A DNA stretch of 64,000 bases from an uncultured Candidatus Melainabacteria bacterium. Lineage in GTDB: Bacteria > Cyanobacteriota > Vampirovibrionia > Gastranaerophilales > Gastranaerophilaceae. Position numbers and translations under genes: made by a program. This document shows positions 1 through 8,951 of the stretch, piece after piece (the stretch's first letter is position 1; each line of letters opens with the position of its first letter). The DNA lies in NCBI GenBank assembly GCA_947525005.1, contig CANNUY010000006.1:1-64000 (forward strand), in the 5' to 3' direction. A model generated the notes under the pieces. It searched no databases, had not been told where the DNA came from, and was given only the letters and a program-made list of their open reading frames with translations.

Positions 1-44
1 TTCAATGCTTAAGTGAGTAGTAATAGTAAATATATTAATAAAAA

Positions 45-77
45 CAAGCGCCTGATTTATTTTAAATCAGGCGCTTG
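45..77 (-). terminator. Rho-independent terminator
   Basis: A perfect 15-bp inverted repeat (45-59 with 63-77) with a 3-base loop. On the minus strand it runs straight into a T-rich stretch (bases 44 to 36), so it most likely ends the minus-strand nagZ transcript. The rest of the 1-275 gap holds no gene. Bases 225-251 form a weak plus-strand terminator-like hairpin (AGCTG/CAGCT followed by eleven T) that could end a transcript I cannot identify. Confidence 0.75.
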
Positions 78-275
78 ACATGTAAAACATAGCTATATCA
101 AGGAAATGCAGCTATATTATTAACTTTTGTAAAACTTTTTTCTACTCATGCTCCATGATATCAAAAATTGTAGTATTATTATCCTATCAACTATCCCAAA
201 TCTCCTCCCAAGATTATAAATATTAGCTGTTAGGAGCAGCTTTTTTTTTTGTGTAATTTCGAGAGAAATATATTA

Positions 276-1232
276 TTATATAATATAATGTTTTGTTTTT
301 AAACTTATAATCTTTTTGTAAGATTCTTCAATACGTGATTGCAGAACTTTGTCTGTTTTAACTACATTAAATACTTCTTCTAGGATTTTTAATGTTTCAA
401 TAGAAGAATCTCTGTAAATAAACATATCCAGCCCTGCATCAATTCCTTTAAGACATGCATCAACATCGCCAAAACATTTAGCACCTTGCATAAACATATC
501 ATCTGAAATAATTAAGCCGTTATAATTTAATTCCTTTTTAAGATAGTTGATACAATTTTTACTCAATGATGTAGGTATATTTTCTTTATCAAAACATGTA
601 CAATGCAAATGTGCTATCATAATAGCTTCTACATTAGATAAAATTGCATGTTTAAAAGGTTTTATATGTATTGACTCCATTTCTTTCAAAGAAACGTCTA
701 TTAGAGGCAATTCAAGATGAGAGTCTTTATTTGCATCACCATGTCCAGGAAAGTGTTTAACTACAGGTATAATATTTTTATCGTTATAAATGTTATTTAC
801 AATATCAAAGCCATCGCAAACCTCGTCAGGATTGTTAGAAAATGCTCGTTCACCAATAATTGGATTACTAGGATTAGAATTAACGTCAAGGCAAGGTGCA
901 AAATTCATATTTATTCCAAAGTCTTTTAATTCATCTAGCATTAAGCTATTTTGGTTTTCAAGAAACTCTTTACCTTTTTTGTATGCAAACATAGGTGATA
1001 AAAATCTTTCATGAATATTTTCCGTACGTTCAACTCTGCCACCTTCTTGGTCAATTGATAAAAAAGGTGTTGTTTTAGAGTTTGACTTGATATTTTTAAT
1101 TAAAGCTTTAAATTGTTTTTTAGACTGAATATCTTTTGTGAAAAAGATAACTCCACCGATATTCTTTTTTAAAGCTATATCAAGTCTTCCCGTTCCCAAT
1201 ATAAACATTTGGTAAAATTTATCTTCAAGCAT
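276..1232 (-). CDS. nagZ: Beta-N-acetylhexosaminidase, GH3 family (NagZ)
   Basis: Predicted to remove N-acetylglucosamine from muropeptides in the cytoplasm (peptidoglycan recycling). The 318-residue chain is one GH3 TIM barrel of normal NagZ length without a signal peptide. Family signatures are intact: DQEGGRV near residue 61, KHFPGHG at 159-165 followed by DSH at 170-172 (the acid/base loop), and SDDM at 243-246 holding the catalytic aspartate. There is no Shine-Dalgarno sequence; TATAAT ends exactly six bases before the ATG. The upstream unknown gene ends only 21 bases away, so co-transcription is also possible. A NagA-like deacetylase at 19.4 kb would act in the same hexosamine pathway. 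The family call is firm; the substrate is inferred. Confidence 0.93.
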   Translation of the reverse strand: MLEDKFYQMFILGTGRLDIALKKNIGGVIFFTKDIQSKKQFKALIKNIKSNSKTTPFLSIDQEGGRVERTENIHERFLSPMFAYKKGKEFLENQNSLMLDELKDFGINMNFAPCLDVNSNPSNPIIGERAFSNNPDEVCDGFDIVNNIYNDKNIIPVVKHFPGHGDANKDSHLELPLIDVSLKEMESIHIKPFKHAILSNVEAIMIAHLHCTCFDKENIPTSLSKNCINYLKKELNYNGLIISDDMFMQGAKCFGDVDACLKGIDAGLDMFIYRDSSIETLKILEEVFNVVKTDKVLQSRIEESYKKIISLKTKHYII

Positions 1233-1238
1233 AATTCT

Positions 1239-1244
1239 ATTATA
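1239..1244 (-). promoter_or_regulatory. -10 box for a possible leaderless nagZ mRNA
   Basis: TATAAT on the minus strand ends six bases before the nagZ ATG, and no ribosome binding site is present. I see no good -35 box, and the element lies just beyond the stop codon of the upstream gene. Confidence 0.4.
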
Positions 1245-1253
1245 TACTAAAAA

Positions 1254-2600
1254 CTATGATAATCCTGGTTCTACATCAGATTTAAACAATGCTTTTCTTA
1301 ATGCAAACTGTGCCTGAGGAAGTGCAATAGCAAGTAATGTACTACTTATTACAATGTTTGCTGCAATATTTAAAGATTTTGCCCTTAATGCTTTTTTAGC
1401 GTATTTTGAAACATTACCTGATTTTCTAGCGTCTTGAGCAAATCTATCCATTTTTTGTGACAATTTGAACACTTTGTCTGTGTCAACCATAACTCGAGGG
1501 TCACGCACGCCAGATTTTAAATACTTAACTTCACCTGTTTTTTCTGCAATTTTTGAGAACAATGATTTAGGGTTATTGTCAAGAAAATCAAGTACTTCTT
1601 CTTGTTTTTTAGGTAACTCAAGCTTGTTAGAACGAGCCAGTACTAAAAATCTTTTATTAGCCATAATTTTAGGGTCAAGTTCAGGATTTATACCAAATAA
1701 TTTATTAGTAAGTTTGTCTAATCCTTTTTCAATGTGTTTTGGCGCAACAAAGTTCAAATACATCATACCAGCCATTTTGAAACTGTTTTCAATAGCTTCA
1801 TTTTTCTTTCTTGAGGTTGCGACACGACCTACGGCATAACCACCATCAGTCATCATCATCTTTTCTTGGTGAGAAAGTTCCGTCATAAATGATGAAAAAC
1901 CTTTAAATGATGGTTTATTTTTCATTGAATTAAGAGCTTTGAATTCAGTATTTGAAGATTTATTATAAAGTTTATTATAGTTTGCAATAACATCATTTTC
2001 AGAAGATATAATGTTTAAAGAGTTATTTTGATTTTGTTTGTTGTTCTTCAAATATTTTGCAGGAAGAAGTCCCTTTTTTGCATCTCTATCCATTAAAAAT
2101 GAAGTTAATGCAAAGTTTAGTTTTGGGATAACAACACCCATAAGTGCTATTGGAACAGCAAGCGCTGTAGCATACTTTGCTACTGTGAATTTTTTAAATA
2201 ATGCTTTATTTTTATTTATAGCTTCTAGTTCTGCAACTTCTTTTGGTGCTACTTTCTTAAATTTTTTGATATTTATATCTAAACTTTGTTGAGCACCTTT
2301 TTTATCATTGTTTTCTAACAAATTATAACTAATATTACCATTAAGTCCTTTTTTCGATAAAATTTTATTAAATCCGTATTCAACAAGAGGAACACCTCCT
2401 ACCCATACTGCAGTAGTAGTATACTCATCTAAACTACGCTCCCTAACGGCGTGTTTTGCAACAATAGGTGATTCTTTTTTGTTTTGGTTATATGTTTGAA
2501 CCACCTTAGTAGGTACTTCAATTCCACAATCACGAATTAATAATGGCGTAATTCCACTATTATTACCTGCTGCTGATATTGCATTTATTAACATTGACAT
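1254..2600 (-). CDS. Hypothetical membrane-associated protein
   Basis: I do not recognise this 448-residue protein. It has three hydrophobic stretches, about residues 62-80, 138-169 and 411-433. The last two are convincing membrane helices; the segments between are Lys/Asn-rich and polar. There is no classical signal peptide. The start is supported by a Shine-Dalgarno sequence (AGGAGATC) just upstream. It is the first gene of a short minus-strand unit with nagZ, 21 bases downstream. The overall style (polar N-terminus, paired helices, no enzyme motif) resembles the unknown at 37339, but I could not align the two. Function unknown. Confidence 0.8.
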   Translation of the reverse strand: MSMLINAISAAGNNSGITPLLIRDCGIEVPTKVVQTYNQNKKESPIVAKHAVRERSLDEYTTTAVWVGGVPLVEYGFNKILSKKGLNGNISYNLLENNDKKGAQQSLDINIKKFKKVAPKEVAELEAINKNKALFKKFTVAKYATALAVPIALMGVVIPKLNFALTSFLMDRDAKKGLLPAKYLKNNKQNQNNSLNIISSENDVIANYNKLYNKSSNTEFKALNSMKNKPSFKGFSSFMTELSHQEKMMMTDGGYAVGRVATSRKKNEAIENSFKMAGMMYLNFVAPKHIEKGLDKLTNKLFGINPELDPKIMANKRFLVLARSNKLELPKKQEEVLDFLDNNPKSLFSKIAEKTGEVKYLKSGVRDPRVMVDTDKVFKLSQKMDRFAQDARKSGNVSKYAKKALRAKSLNIAANIVISSTLLAIALPQAQFALRKALFKSDVEPGLS

Positions 2601-2789
2601 TTAATGATCTCCTATAAAATAATTTCTTCTAACGCATAAATTTTCCCGAAGAAACTATTTTAAACCGATTACATCACAATCAATAGTCCCTTCGGGCTTA
2701 TATGTGAATGATGTACAGTTGTAAAGAAAATTTTTATCATTAAATAATCCTTCTTTTATTAATTCTGATATTAACACATAATATTTTAT

Positions 2790-2820
2790 TTGACAACTTA
2801 ATGATATTATTTAATCTAAT
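2790..2820 (+). promoter_or_regulatory. Possible clpB promoter
   Basis: TTGACA at 2790-2795 and TCTAAT at 2815-2820, with a rather long 19-base spacer, give a leader of about 95 bases. No CIRCE element or other heat-shock operator was seen. The 320-base gap 2601-2920 holds nothing else I can name. Confidence 0.3.
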
Positions 2821-2920
2821 AACGTGCATCAATATTATTTTTTGCTAAATATTAAAATATAGTTAATAATTATTAAATTTTGATAAAATAGTTTAAAATA
2901 ATAATAAATAGGAGAAGAAT

Positions 2921-5533
2921 ATGATTGATTTTGATAAATTAACAAATTACTCAAGAGATATCTTGATAGCATCAGGAAATTGTATGCAAAGATTTAATAA
3001 TGCGCAAATCCAACCAGAACATGTTTTGTTAGCTATGATTGAAGATAATGGATTGATTAGCAGTTATTTAAAAGAACTAGGTTTACAAACTGATGAGTTT
3101 AAAAACAATGTTGTAGATATAATTAAGACCTATCCAACATTGTCAGTTGAACCAACGAGTAATCAAATTTATTTGTCAGATACAACCAAAAAACTTTTTA
3201 TGTCAGCAGAAAATTATTCAAAAGAGTTAAAAGACGAATTTATAAGTATTGAAACTATTTTATTAGCCATGACAACTTTAAATGGTAGTGACGTTCAAAA
3301 ACTCTTACAAAGATATAATGTAAACGATGTAAAAGTTTTAAAAACAATGAAAAAAATAAGAGGTAAACAAAAAGTGGACAGTAAAAATGCAGAAGAAAAT
3401 ATGCAAGCATTAGCAAAATTTTCAACAGATTTAACTGAATTAGCAAAAAAAGGAAAACTCGATCCTGTAGTAGGGAGAGATGAAGAAATAAGACGTATAA
3501 TCCAAGTTTTGAATAGACGTACAAAAAACAACCCTGTTTTAATTGGTGAACCAGGAGTAGGTAAAACAGCAGTAGTAGAAGGCTTGGCACAACGTATAAT
3601 TAGAGGTGATGTACCAGAAAGCTTAAAAGATGTACAATTGTGTGCATTAGATTTAGGTGCAATAGTTGCTGGTGCAAAATTTAGAGGTGAGTTTGAAGAA
3701 CGATTAAAAGCTGTTTTAAAAGAGGTAGAAGACTCTGAAGGACAGATAGTATTATTTATTGATGAAATACATACAATAATAGGTGCAGGAGCTACAGATG
3801 GCGCTATGGACGCAGGAAACTTGTTGAAACCAATGTTAGCAAGAGGAGTATTGAGAACTATTGGTGCAACAACGATTAATGAATACAGAAAATATATCGA
3901 AAAAGATCCTGCATTTGAAAGACGTTTTCAACCGATTATGTTAAATGAACCTACTGTTGAAGATACTATCAGTATTTTAAGAGGTTTAAAAGAAAAATAC
4001 GAAGTACACCATGGGGTTAGAATTCTTGATAGCGCTTTAATTGCAGCAGCAAAACTTTCAGATAGATATATTACAGATAGATTCTTACCTGACAAAGCTA
4101 TTGATTTGATTGATGAAGCGGCTTCTTCATTAAGAATTGAGATTGATTCAATGCCAGAAGAAATTGATAAAATGTTAAGACAAAAAATTCAATTAGAGAT
4201 TGAAAGAGAAGCTCTTAAAAAAGAAACTAACCCTGAAAGCATTGAAAAAATTGATAAATTGTCAAGTGAGATTAATTCATTAGAAGAAAAAATTTCTAAA
4301 TTGAAGACTCAATGGGAAAAAGAAAAGAAATCTATTACAAGTGAAACAGCCATAAAAGATGAAATTAACCAAGTAAAAAATAAGATTGCAGAAGCAGAAA
4401 GAAATACTGATTTACAAACTGCAGCAGAGTTAAAATATGGCAAATTACTTGAATTAGAAAAGCAATTACAATCTTTACAAGGCAAGGATAGACTAAAAAA
4501 TCAACTTTTAAAAGAAGAAGTTGATGAAGAAGATATAGCTGAAATTGTAAGTAAATGGACACATATTCCTGTTAATAAATTGGTTGAAAGCGAACGTGAC
4601 AAGTTATTAAAAATGGAAGATTATTTACATAAACGATTGATTGGTCAAGATCAAGCTGTAGAGATTGTTGCAGATTCAATAAGACGTACTCGTTCTGGTT
4701 TAAAAGACCCAAATAGACCGATAGGTACTTTTATCTTTTTAGGTCCAACAGGTGTTGGTAAAACTGAACTTGCAAAAACATTGGCAGAATTTATGTTTAA
4801 TGATGAAGATGCACTTATACGTATAGATATGAGTGAATATATGGAAAAACATACAGTTGCAAGGTTAGTTGGTGCTCCTCCAGGATATGTCGGATACGAA
4901 GAAGGTGGACAACTTACAGAAGCAGTTAGAAGAAAACCTTATTCAGTTATATTATTTGATGAAATCGAAAAAGCACACCCAGACGTGTTCAATATAATGT
5001 TGCAGTTGTTTGATGATGGCAGATTGACTGATTCTAAAGGTAGAACAGTTGATTTTAAAAACACTGTTATTATTATGACAAGTAACATTGGTAGTGAAAT
5101 CTTGCTTGAAGATTCATTGAATGCAACATTGTCTGAATCAAACTTTGAAGAAACAAAAGAAAAAGTTATGGCTATTATGAGAAGTAAATTCAAACCTGAA
5201 TTCTTGAACAGGGTTGATGAAATAATCTTCTTTAAGGCATTGAATTTACAACAATTAAGTTCTATTGTAAATATACAAATTGAAAAATTAAGAGGATTGT
5301 TGAAACAAAATGAACTTGATTTAGCTGTAACAGATAGAGCTAAGGAATTTTTAGCAACAAGAGGTTTTAACCCAATTTATGGTGCAAGACCATTGAAAAG
5401 AGTAATAAGACAGTTTGTTGAAAATCCATTATCTAAAGATATCTTAGCTAATAAATTCATCAATGGAGATAAAATATTAATTGATGTTGATAATAACGAT
5501 GAAAAAATTGTATTTTCAAAAATAAAAGAATAA
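2921..5533 (+). CDS. clpB: ATP-dependent disaggregase ClpB
   Basis: Hexameric AAA+ chaperone that threads aggregated proteins and works with DnaK. The 870-residue length is typical. It has an N-terminal Clp repeat domain (1-145), NBD1 with Walker A GEPGVGKT at 209-216 and Walker B around 276-282 (FIDEIH), the long coiled-coil middle domain (about 410-530) that separates ClpB from ClpA/ClpC, and NBD2 with Walker A GPTGVGKT at 608-615 and Walker B ending at D680 (LFDEIEKAH). The ATG follows AGGAGAAG at good spacing. It stands alone, with a strong terminator after it shared with the convergent CHAP gene. Confidence 0.98.
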   Translation: MIDFDKLTNYSRDILIASGNCMQRFNNAQIQPEHVLLAMIEDNGLISSYLKELGLQTDEFKNNVVDIIKTYPTLSVEPTSNQIYLSDTTKKLFMSAENYSKELKDEFISIETILLAMTTLNGSDVQKLLQRYNVNDVKVLKTMKKIRGKQKVDSKNAEENMQALAKFSTDLTELAKKGKLDPVVGRDEEIRRIIQVLNRRTKNNPVLIGEPGVGKTAVVEGLAQRIIRGDVPESLKDVQLCALDLGAIVAGAKFRGEFEERLKAVLKEVEDSEGQIVLFIDEIHTIIGAGATDGAMDAGNLLKPMLARGVLRTIGATTINEYRKYIEKDPAFERRFQPIMLNEPTVEDTISILRGLKEKYEVHHGVRILDSALIAAAKLSDRYITDRFLPDKAIDLIDEAASSLRIEIDSMPEEIDKMLRQKIQLEIEREALKKETNPESIEKIDKLSSEINSLEEKISKLKTQWEKEKKSITSETAIKDEINQVKNKIAEAERNTDLQTAAELKYGKLLELEKQLQSLQGKDRLKNQLLKEEVDEEDIAEIVSKWTHIPVNKLVESERDKLLKMEDYLHKRLIGQDQAVEIVADSIRRTRSGLKDPNRPIGTFIFLGPTGVGKTELAKTLAEFMFNDEDALIRIDMSEYMEKHTVARLVGAPPGYVGYEEGGQLTEAVRRKPYSVILFDEIEKAHPDVFNIMLQLFDDGRLTDSKGRTVDFKNTVIIMTSNIGSEILLEDSLNATLSESNFEETKEKVMAIMRSKFKPEFLNRVDEIIFFKALNLQQLSSIVNIQIEKLRGLLKQNELDLAVTDRAKEFLATRGFNPIYGARPLKRVIRQFVENPLSKDILANKFINGDKILIDVDNNDEKIVFSKIKE

Positions 5534-5555
5534 TCTTTAGAAGATTTATAAAAAA

Positions 5556-5590
5556 AACAGGCGCAAAACCTCAAAGGTTTTGCGCCTGTT
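5556..5590. terminator. Bidirectional terminator between clpB and the CHAP gene
   Basis: A perfect 16-bp stem (5556-5571 with 5575-5590) with a 3-base loop. It is flanked by an A-run on the left, which reads as T7 on the minus strand, and by TTTAAT on the right. It sits between two convergent genes and should serve both, more strongly the minus strand. Confidence 0.9.
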
Positions 5591-5604
5591 TAATATATAT
5601 TGCT

Positions 5605-7077
5605 TTATGCACTTTGAGCTTCAGACATTCTAACATATCCTGAAATTTGATTATATCCCCTAGAACCAGGTTTGTAGGTACAGCGTTTCACTTGATTACT
5701 AGCGTTACCTTCAATAGTGTGAACAGTTCCATCTGGGTCAACGCTTTCAACAATGCCTGTATGTGATGCACCATTCTTTTGAATCATTATATCACCAGCT
5801 TTAGGTGTGTATTCACCTTTTTTTGAATACAGATTTTTTCTATCTGCCGCCATCATAATACCACTTACAGATGGCTGATATCCAAAGACATCATTCCCTT
5901 TGTAGCACCAAGAAACGAAACTTGCGCACCAAGGAGCACCGTTACTAACGCCGTTTCTGTATTTAGCAATATCTTTACCGTCATTATGACCAGTTAATTC
6001 ACGAACTCCAATTTGCGATTCAGCGTTAGATAGAGCTTGAGCTGCATTTTTACCAATATGACCATCATCTGGGATAGTTCCATCTGCAATATCGCTATAA
6101 TATGCACTTTGTTTACCACTTTGTTCCAATTCTTTTAATTGTAGTTCTTCAAAGGACTTGATTTGACTATCTATATGAGCTAATTCTGTTTCAAGATTTA
6201 TATCTATTATATTGAGTTCTTGTTCTTTTACTTCAATTTGTTTAGCTGTTTCTGAATTTACAGATTTTATTTCATCAAGAAAACTTTTTAAGCTTGATTT
6301 ATTGTCTGAAATAGTCGATTTTAACTGTGATATATCAGATACTAACGATTTTGAATCAGAATCAAATTGAACTGAATCAGAAGCTAAAGTATGAATCTCA
6401 TTTTGTAGCGATTCTTGTTTATCTTTATTTTTTGTACCTTGTATTTCACCTTTTTTACGGGCAATTTTTTCTTTAATTGATAAGATATCTTCGTTATTAT
6501 TATGATATTTACGTTGTTTTTCTAATAGTTCAGATTGAGATTTAGATATTTCTTGTTTAGATTTTTTATATTTAGCTTTTAATTCATTAGAAATAAGCTT
6601 ATCATTGTTTAATAGTTCTTCAATTTCGTTATTAAGTTTTAATTTTTTATGTTCAGCTTCTTGAATTTTTAAAAATTTAAGAGCTTTAAGCATATCCAAG
6701 CCTTCAGCTGGAGTTACTATTTTGGAATCAGAGTTTGTCTGCGTATTAGATACCTGTGAATTTTCAAGCGCTTTAATTACATTTTTATAAAGAATACTTA
6801 AATCGTCTTCGGTTATAGAGGTATCATCACCATCAAGCGATGCTAATTTGTTTATATCGTCCTCTGTAAATGTATCATTATCAGAATTTGTTTTGTTTAT
6901 TTTTATAGAATCATAAAGAACACCAATTTCATTTTCATTAAGCTCTGGTGAAAAAAGCGACTCATTTGTAGATATTTCTCCAGATGCACATAGCTCTTTA
7001 TAGTTATCTATAAAGTCTTCTCGAGTCATACCGACTACAAATAGATTTTTTAATATATTTGCACTCACTTCTGTCAT
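5605..7077 (-). CDS. Coiled-coil protein with C-terminal CHAP amidase/endopeptidase domain
   Basis: Probable peptidoglycan hydrolase. Of 490 residues, about 1-110 are acidic with an EF-hand-like Asp-rich segment near 80-92 (LDGDDTSITEDD), about 135-320 are a long Lys/Glu coiled coil, and about 345-480 form a CHAP domain. The likely catalytic residues are Cys384 (APWCASFVSW) and His439 (SHTGIVES), with the IEGNASN segment near 455-461. There is no signal peptide, so the route to the wall is unclear. The promoter-like element ends only three bases before this ATG and no Shine-Dalgarno sequence is present, so translation may start further in, for example at Met17 (position 7029). Domain call good, start uncertain. 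Confidence 0.85.
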   Translation of the reverse strand: MTEVSANILKNLFVVGMTREDFIDNYKELCASGEISTNESLFSPELNENEIGVLYDSIKINKTNSDNDTFTEDDINKLASLDGDDTSITEDDLSILYKNVIKALENSQVSNTQTNSDSKIVTPAEGLDMLKALKFLKIQEAEHKKLKLNNEIEELLNNDKLISNELKAKYKKSKQEISKSQSELLEKQRKYHNNNEDILSIKEKIARKKGEIQGTKNKDKQESLQNEIHTLASDSVQFDSDSKSLVSDISQLKSTISDNKSSLKSFLDEIKSVNSETAKQIEVKEQELNIIDINLETELAHIDSQIKSFEELQLKELEQSGKQSAYYSDIADGTIPDDGHIGKNAAQALSNAESQIGVRELTGHNDGKDIAKYRNGVSNGAPWCASFVSWCYKGNDVFGYQPSVSGIMMAADRKNLYSKKGEYTPKAGDIMIQKNGASHTGIVESVDPDGTVHTIEGNASNQVKRCTYKPGSRGYNQISGYVRMSEAQSA

Positions 7078-7080
7078 ACT

Positions 7081-7110
7081 ATAATAAAGTATTATATTAT
7101 GTATAAACTT
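7081..7110 (-). promoter_or_regulatory. Bipartite promoter element, divergent copy
   Basis: On the minus strand AAGTTTATAC (7110-7101) is followed ten bases later by ACTTTATTAT (7090-7081), the same spacing as the elements at 15909, 28554, 52395, 57743 and 62410. The upstream half matches only loosely. The downstream half is almost identical to the one at 15909. Confidence 0.5.
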
Positions 7111-7254
7111 TCAGTATTAAAGATATCTTTACAAAAGTTAACATATATATAATAAGGTTAATCTTGCTGTAAGATAGTAATAATGGAGTATTACCTTGAA
7201 ATAGCAAATAGATTTTTTATGATAAATAAATATACATTATTAATAAATAACTAA

Positions 7255-7404
7255 TATAAAATGTTTATAAGTAAATAAAAATATAAATAAAAATAGAAAT
7301 AAAATTAAAAAATCTAAAATAAAAACTAAAATTTTTAAATTAAAAATAAAAAAATAAAATAAAAATTTAAAAAAAAATAAAAAATTTTTAACTTTAAAAG
7401 TTAA
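7255..7404. repeat. A-rich low-complexity tract
   Basis: About 140 bases made almost only of A and T, with runs of A and AAAT/AAAAT units on the plus strand and hardly any G or C. It ends in a short palindrome (7388-7404, TTAACTTT/AAAGTTAA). It lies in the 641-base gap between divergent genes. No reading frame or structured RNA is evident. Confidence 0.7.
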
Positions 7405-7548
7405 AGGTTATCACACTATAACTTTTCGATATATTCCAATAAGTTTAATTCTGTATAATTTTGGTTATTAGCATATATCGATTAGTATTATATACGTTGT
7501 TTTTTTTATTATAAAGCATGTTTTAATACATTATTATTAGTCGCAATA

Positions 7549-7600
7549 CTTAAGTTCAGTATGACTGTTTATATTACATTTTTGTCACCCTGAACTTGCT
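7549..7600. repeat. Dispersed repeat fragments (GTCAnnCTGAACT family)
   Basis: An inverted fragment (AGTTCAGTATGAC, about 7552-7564) and a direct one (GTCACCCTGAACTTG, 7584-7598) belong to the same family as the repeats at 11211-11233 and 11396-11421. They look like decayed halves of a palindromic element. Confidence 0.6.
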
Positions 7601-7672
7601 GATTTTGTACTCCCTCTCACAAAACGTTTTATGTTTGTATAATAGTTTATTTATGGGTTTAAATATATATAT

Positions 7673-7712
7673 TTGTTAAAAATTTCCATTCTAGATATAA
7701 ATCTGCTAATAT
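7673..7712 (+). promoter_or_regulatory. Promoter region of the MnmC-like gene
   Basis: TTGTTA (7673-7678), 17 bases, TATAAA (7696-7701) would start transcription near 7708, leaving about eleven leader bases. A second extended -10, TG-C-TAATAT (7704-7712), ends six bases before the ATG and would give a leaderless mRNA. Neither leaves room for a Shine-Dalgarno sequence. Confidence 0.6.
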
Positions 7713-7718
7713 TATAAA

Positions 7719-8951
7719 ATGGACGAGTTTTTACCTTATATTACAAATGATGATTCAGTAGGTTTATATTCAAAAGAAGCAGATGATATATATCATTCTG
7801 CAACAGGTGCTTTAACGGAAGCTTTTGAAAAATTTATAAATCCACTTGAATTAAAAGACAATATTCAGGTTTTGGATATTTGTTTTGGGATTGGTTATAA
7901 TACAAAGTCTTTATTAAACGAATTCATAAAAAAAGGTTACACACATATTAATATTGATTGTGTTGATACAAATCCATTTCTTATGAAAATTTCTCCATTT
8001 ATTAATTCTAAGGTTTCTAAGCTTGATAAAGTTTTGCATAAGAAAGAATTATATCAAAATGTGGAGAATTATAAAGAAGCAAAAAAGATTGTTGAGCATC
8101 GTCTAAATTCTAAAAACTCAAAATATGAACTTCTAAAAATTGTAAATTGGATTTTGTATGAGAATATAAAAAAATCTCTAGACCCTGAAACTGAAAAATT
8201 TTTATATAAGGATAAAAATAAACTCTTTTTTGACAAATCTATGTTAAAAATACATAAATTTGATATAAAAAAGAGGTATAATTACACCAATAAGCAAAAT
8301 AAATCGACCTATTTACATAATATATATTATAACTATATATCGAAACGTAATGAATATAATAAATATGATGTGTGTAAAAAAAGAATATTAATAGATAAAC
8401 TAAAAAAAACAGATTTAAAGTCGCTTAAAAAATACTCTAAAAATTTTTCAATAGATAAAATTAATAACTTTGATAATATTACTCTTAAATTCTATGCAGA
8501 AGACATAAGAGAATTTATAAAAAGGTCTTATAACAAATATGATATAATCTTACTTGATGGTTTTACTCCAAAGAAGTGTCCATGTATATGGTCGCAGGAT
8601 TTCTTTGAAGAATTATATTCCCATATGAAAGACGATGCTCAGCTAGTTACTTATAATACATCTGCGATTATTAGAGCAGCTATGCTCAATGCGTGTTTTA
8701 AAGTTGGCAATATTTTTGATGATAATAAAAATATAATAGGTACATTTGCTACTAAAAAATCTAAGTTTATAAAAAATCCTTTAACTCAAAAACAAATGGG
8801 TTTACTTAGTACAAAAGCAGGAATTCCATATCGTGATAAAAACCTAAATTTATCAAATGAACAAATATTATTAAACAGAGAAGAAGAATACAAAAATTCA
8901 AAACTAGAAAGTTCTTCGCATTATTTAAAGAGGTGCACAAATGAAATATGA
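7719..8951 (+). CDS. MnmC-like SAM-dependent methyltransferase
   Basis: Resembles the methyltransferase half of MnmC (Methyltransf_30/DUF752), which completes mnm5 modification of the tRNA wobble uridine. SAM motif I is LDICFGIGYNT at residues 52-62. The family block LLDGFTPKKCP plus the nearby W-x-Q-x-F lies at about 277-295 and parallels the MnmC sequence LDGFAPxxNPxxW. The protein is longer than the family domain (410 versus about 240 residues) because of a Lys/Asn/Tyr-rich insertion at roughly 95-265. There is no ribosome binding site; the promoter boxes abut the ATG. It overlaps the following FAD oxidoreductase by 11 bases, the same order as the two domains of fused MnmC. Family call good; the tRNA substrate is inferred. 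Confidence 0.8.
   Translation: MDEFLPYITNDDSVGLYSKEADDIYHSATGALTEAFEKFINPLELKDNIQVLDICFGIGYNTKSLLNEFIKKGYTHINIDCVDTNPFLMKISPFINSKVSKLDKVLHKKELYQNVENYKEAKKIVEHRLNSKNSKYELLKIVNWILYENIKKSLDPETEKFLYKDKNKLFFDKSMLKIHKFDIKKRYNYTNKQNKSTYLHNIYYNYISKRNEYNKYDVCKKRILIDKLKKTDLKSLKKYSKNFSIDKINNFDNITLKFYAEDIREFIKRSYNKYDIILLDGFTPKKCPCIWSQDFFEELYSHMKDDAQLVTYNTSAIIRAAMLNACFKVGNIFDDNKNIIGTFATKKSKFIKNPLTQKQMGLLSTKAGIPYRDKNLNLSNEQILLNREEEYKNSKLESSSHYLKRCTNEI

Noticed and set aside
1..12. Possible tail of an upstream plus-strand gene ending at a TAA
   Set aside because: Four codons are too few to support any call.
1465..1839. A 124-codon plus-strand frame opposite the 448-residue unknown
   Set aside because: It has no ribosome binding site and is antisense to a frame with better start and composition.
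7255..7404. A-rich tract considered as a replication origin or curved-DNA regulatory site
   Set aside because: No DnaA boxes or neighbouring dnaA/dnaN genes were found, and low complexity alone is not evidence of an origin.
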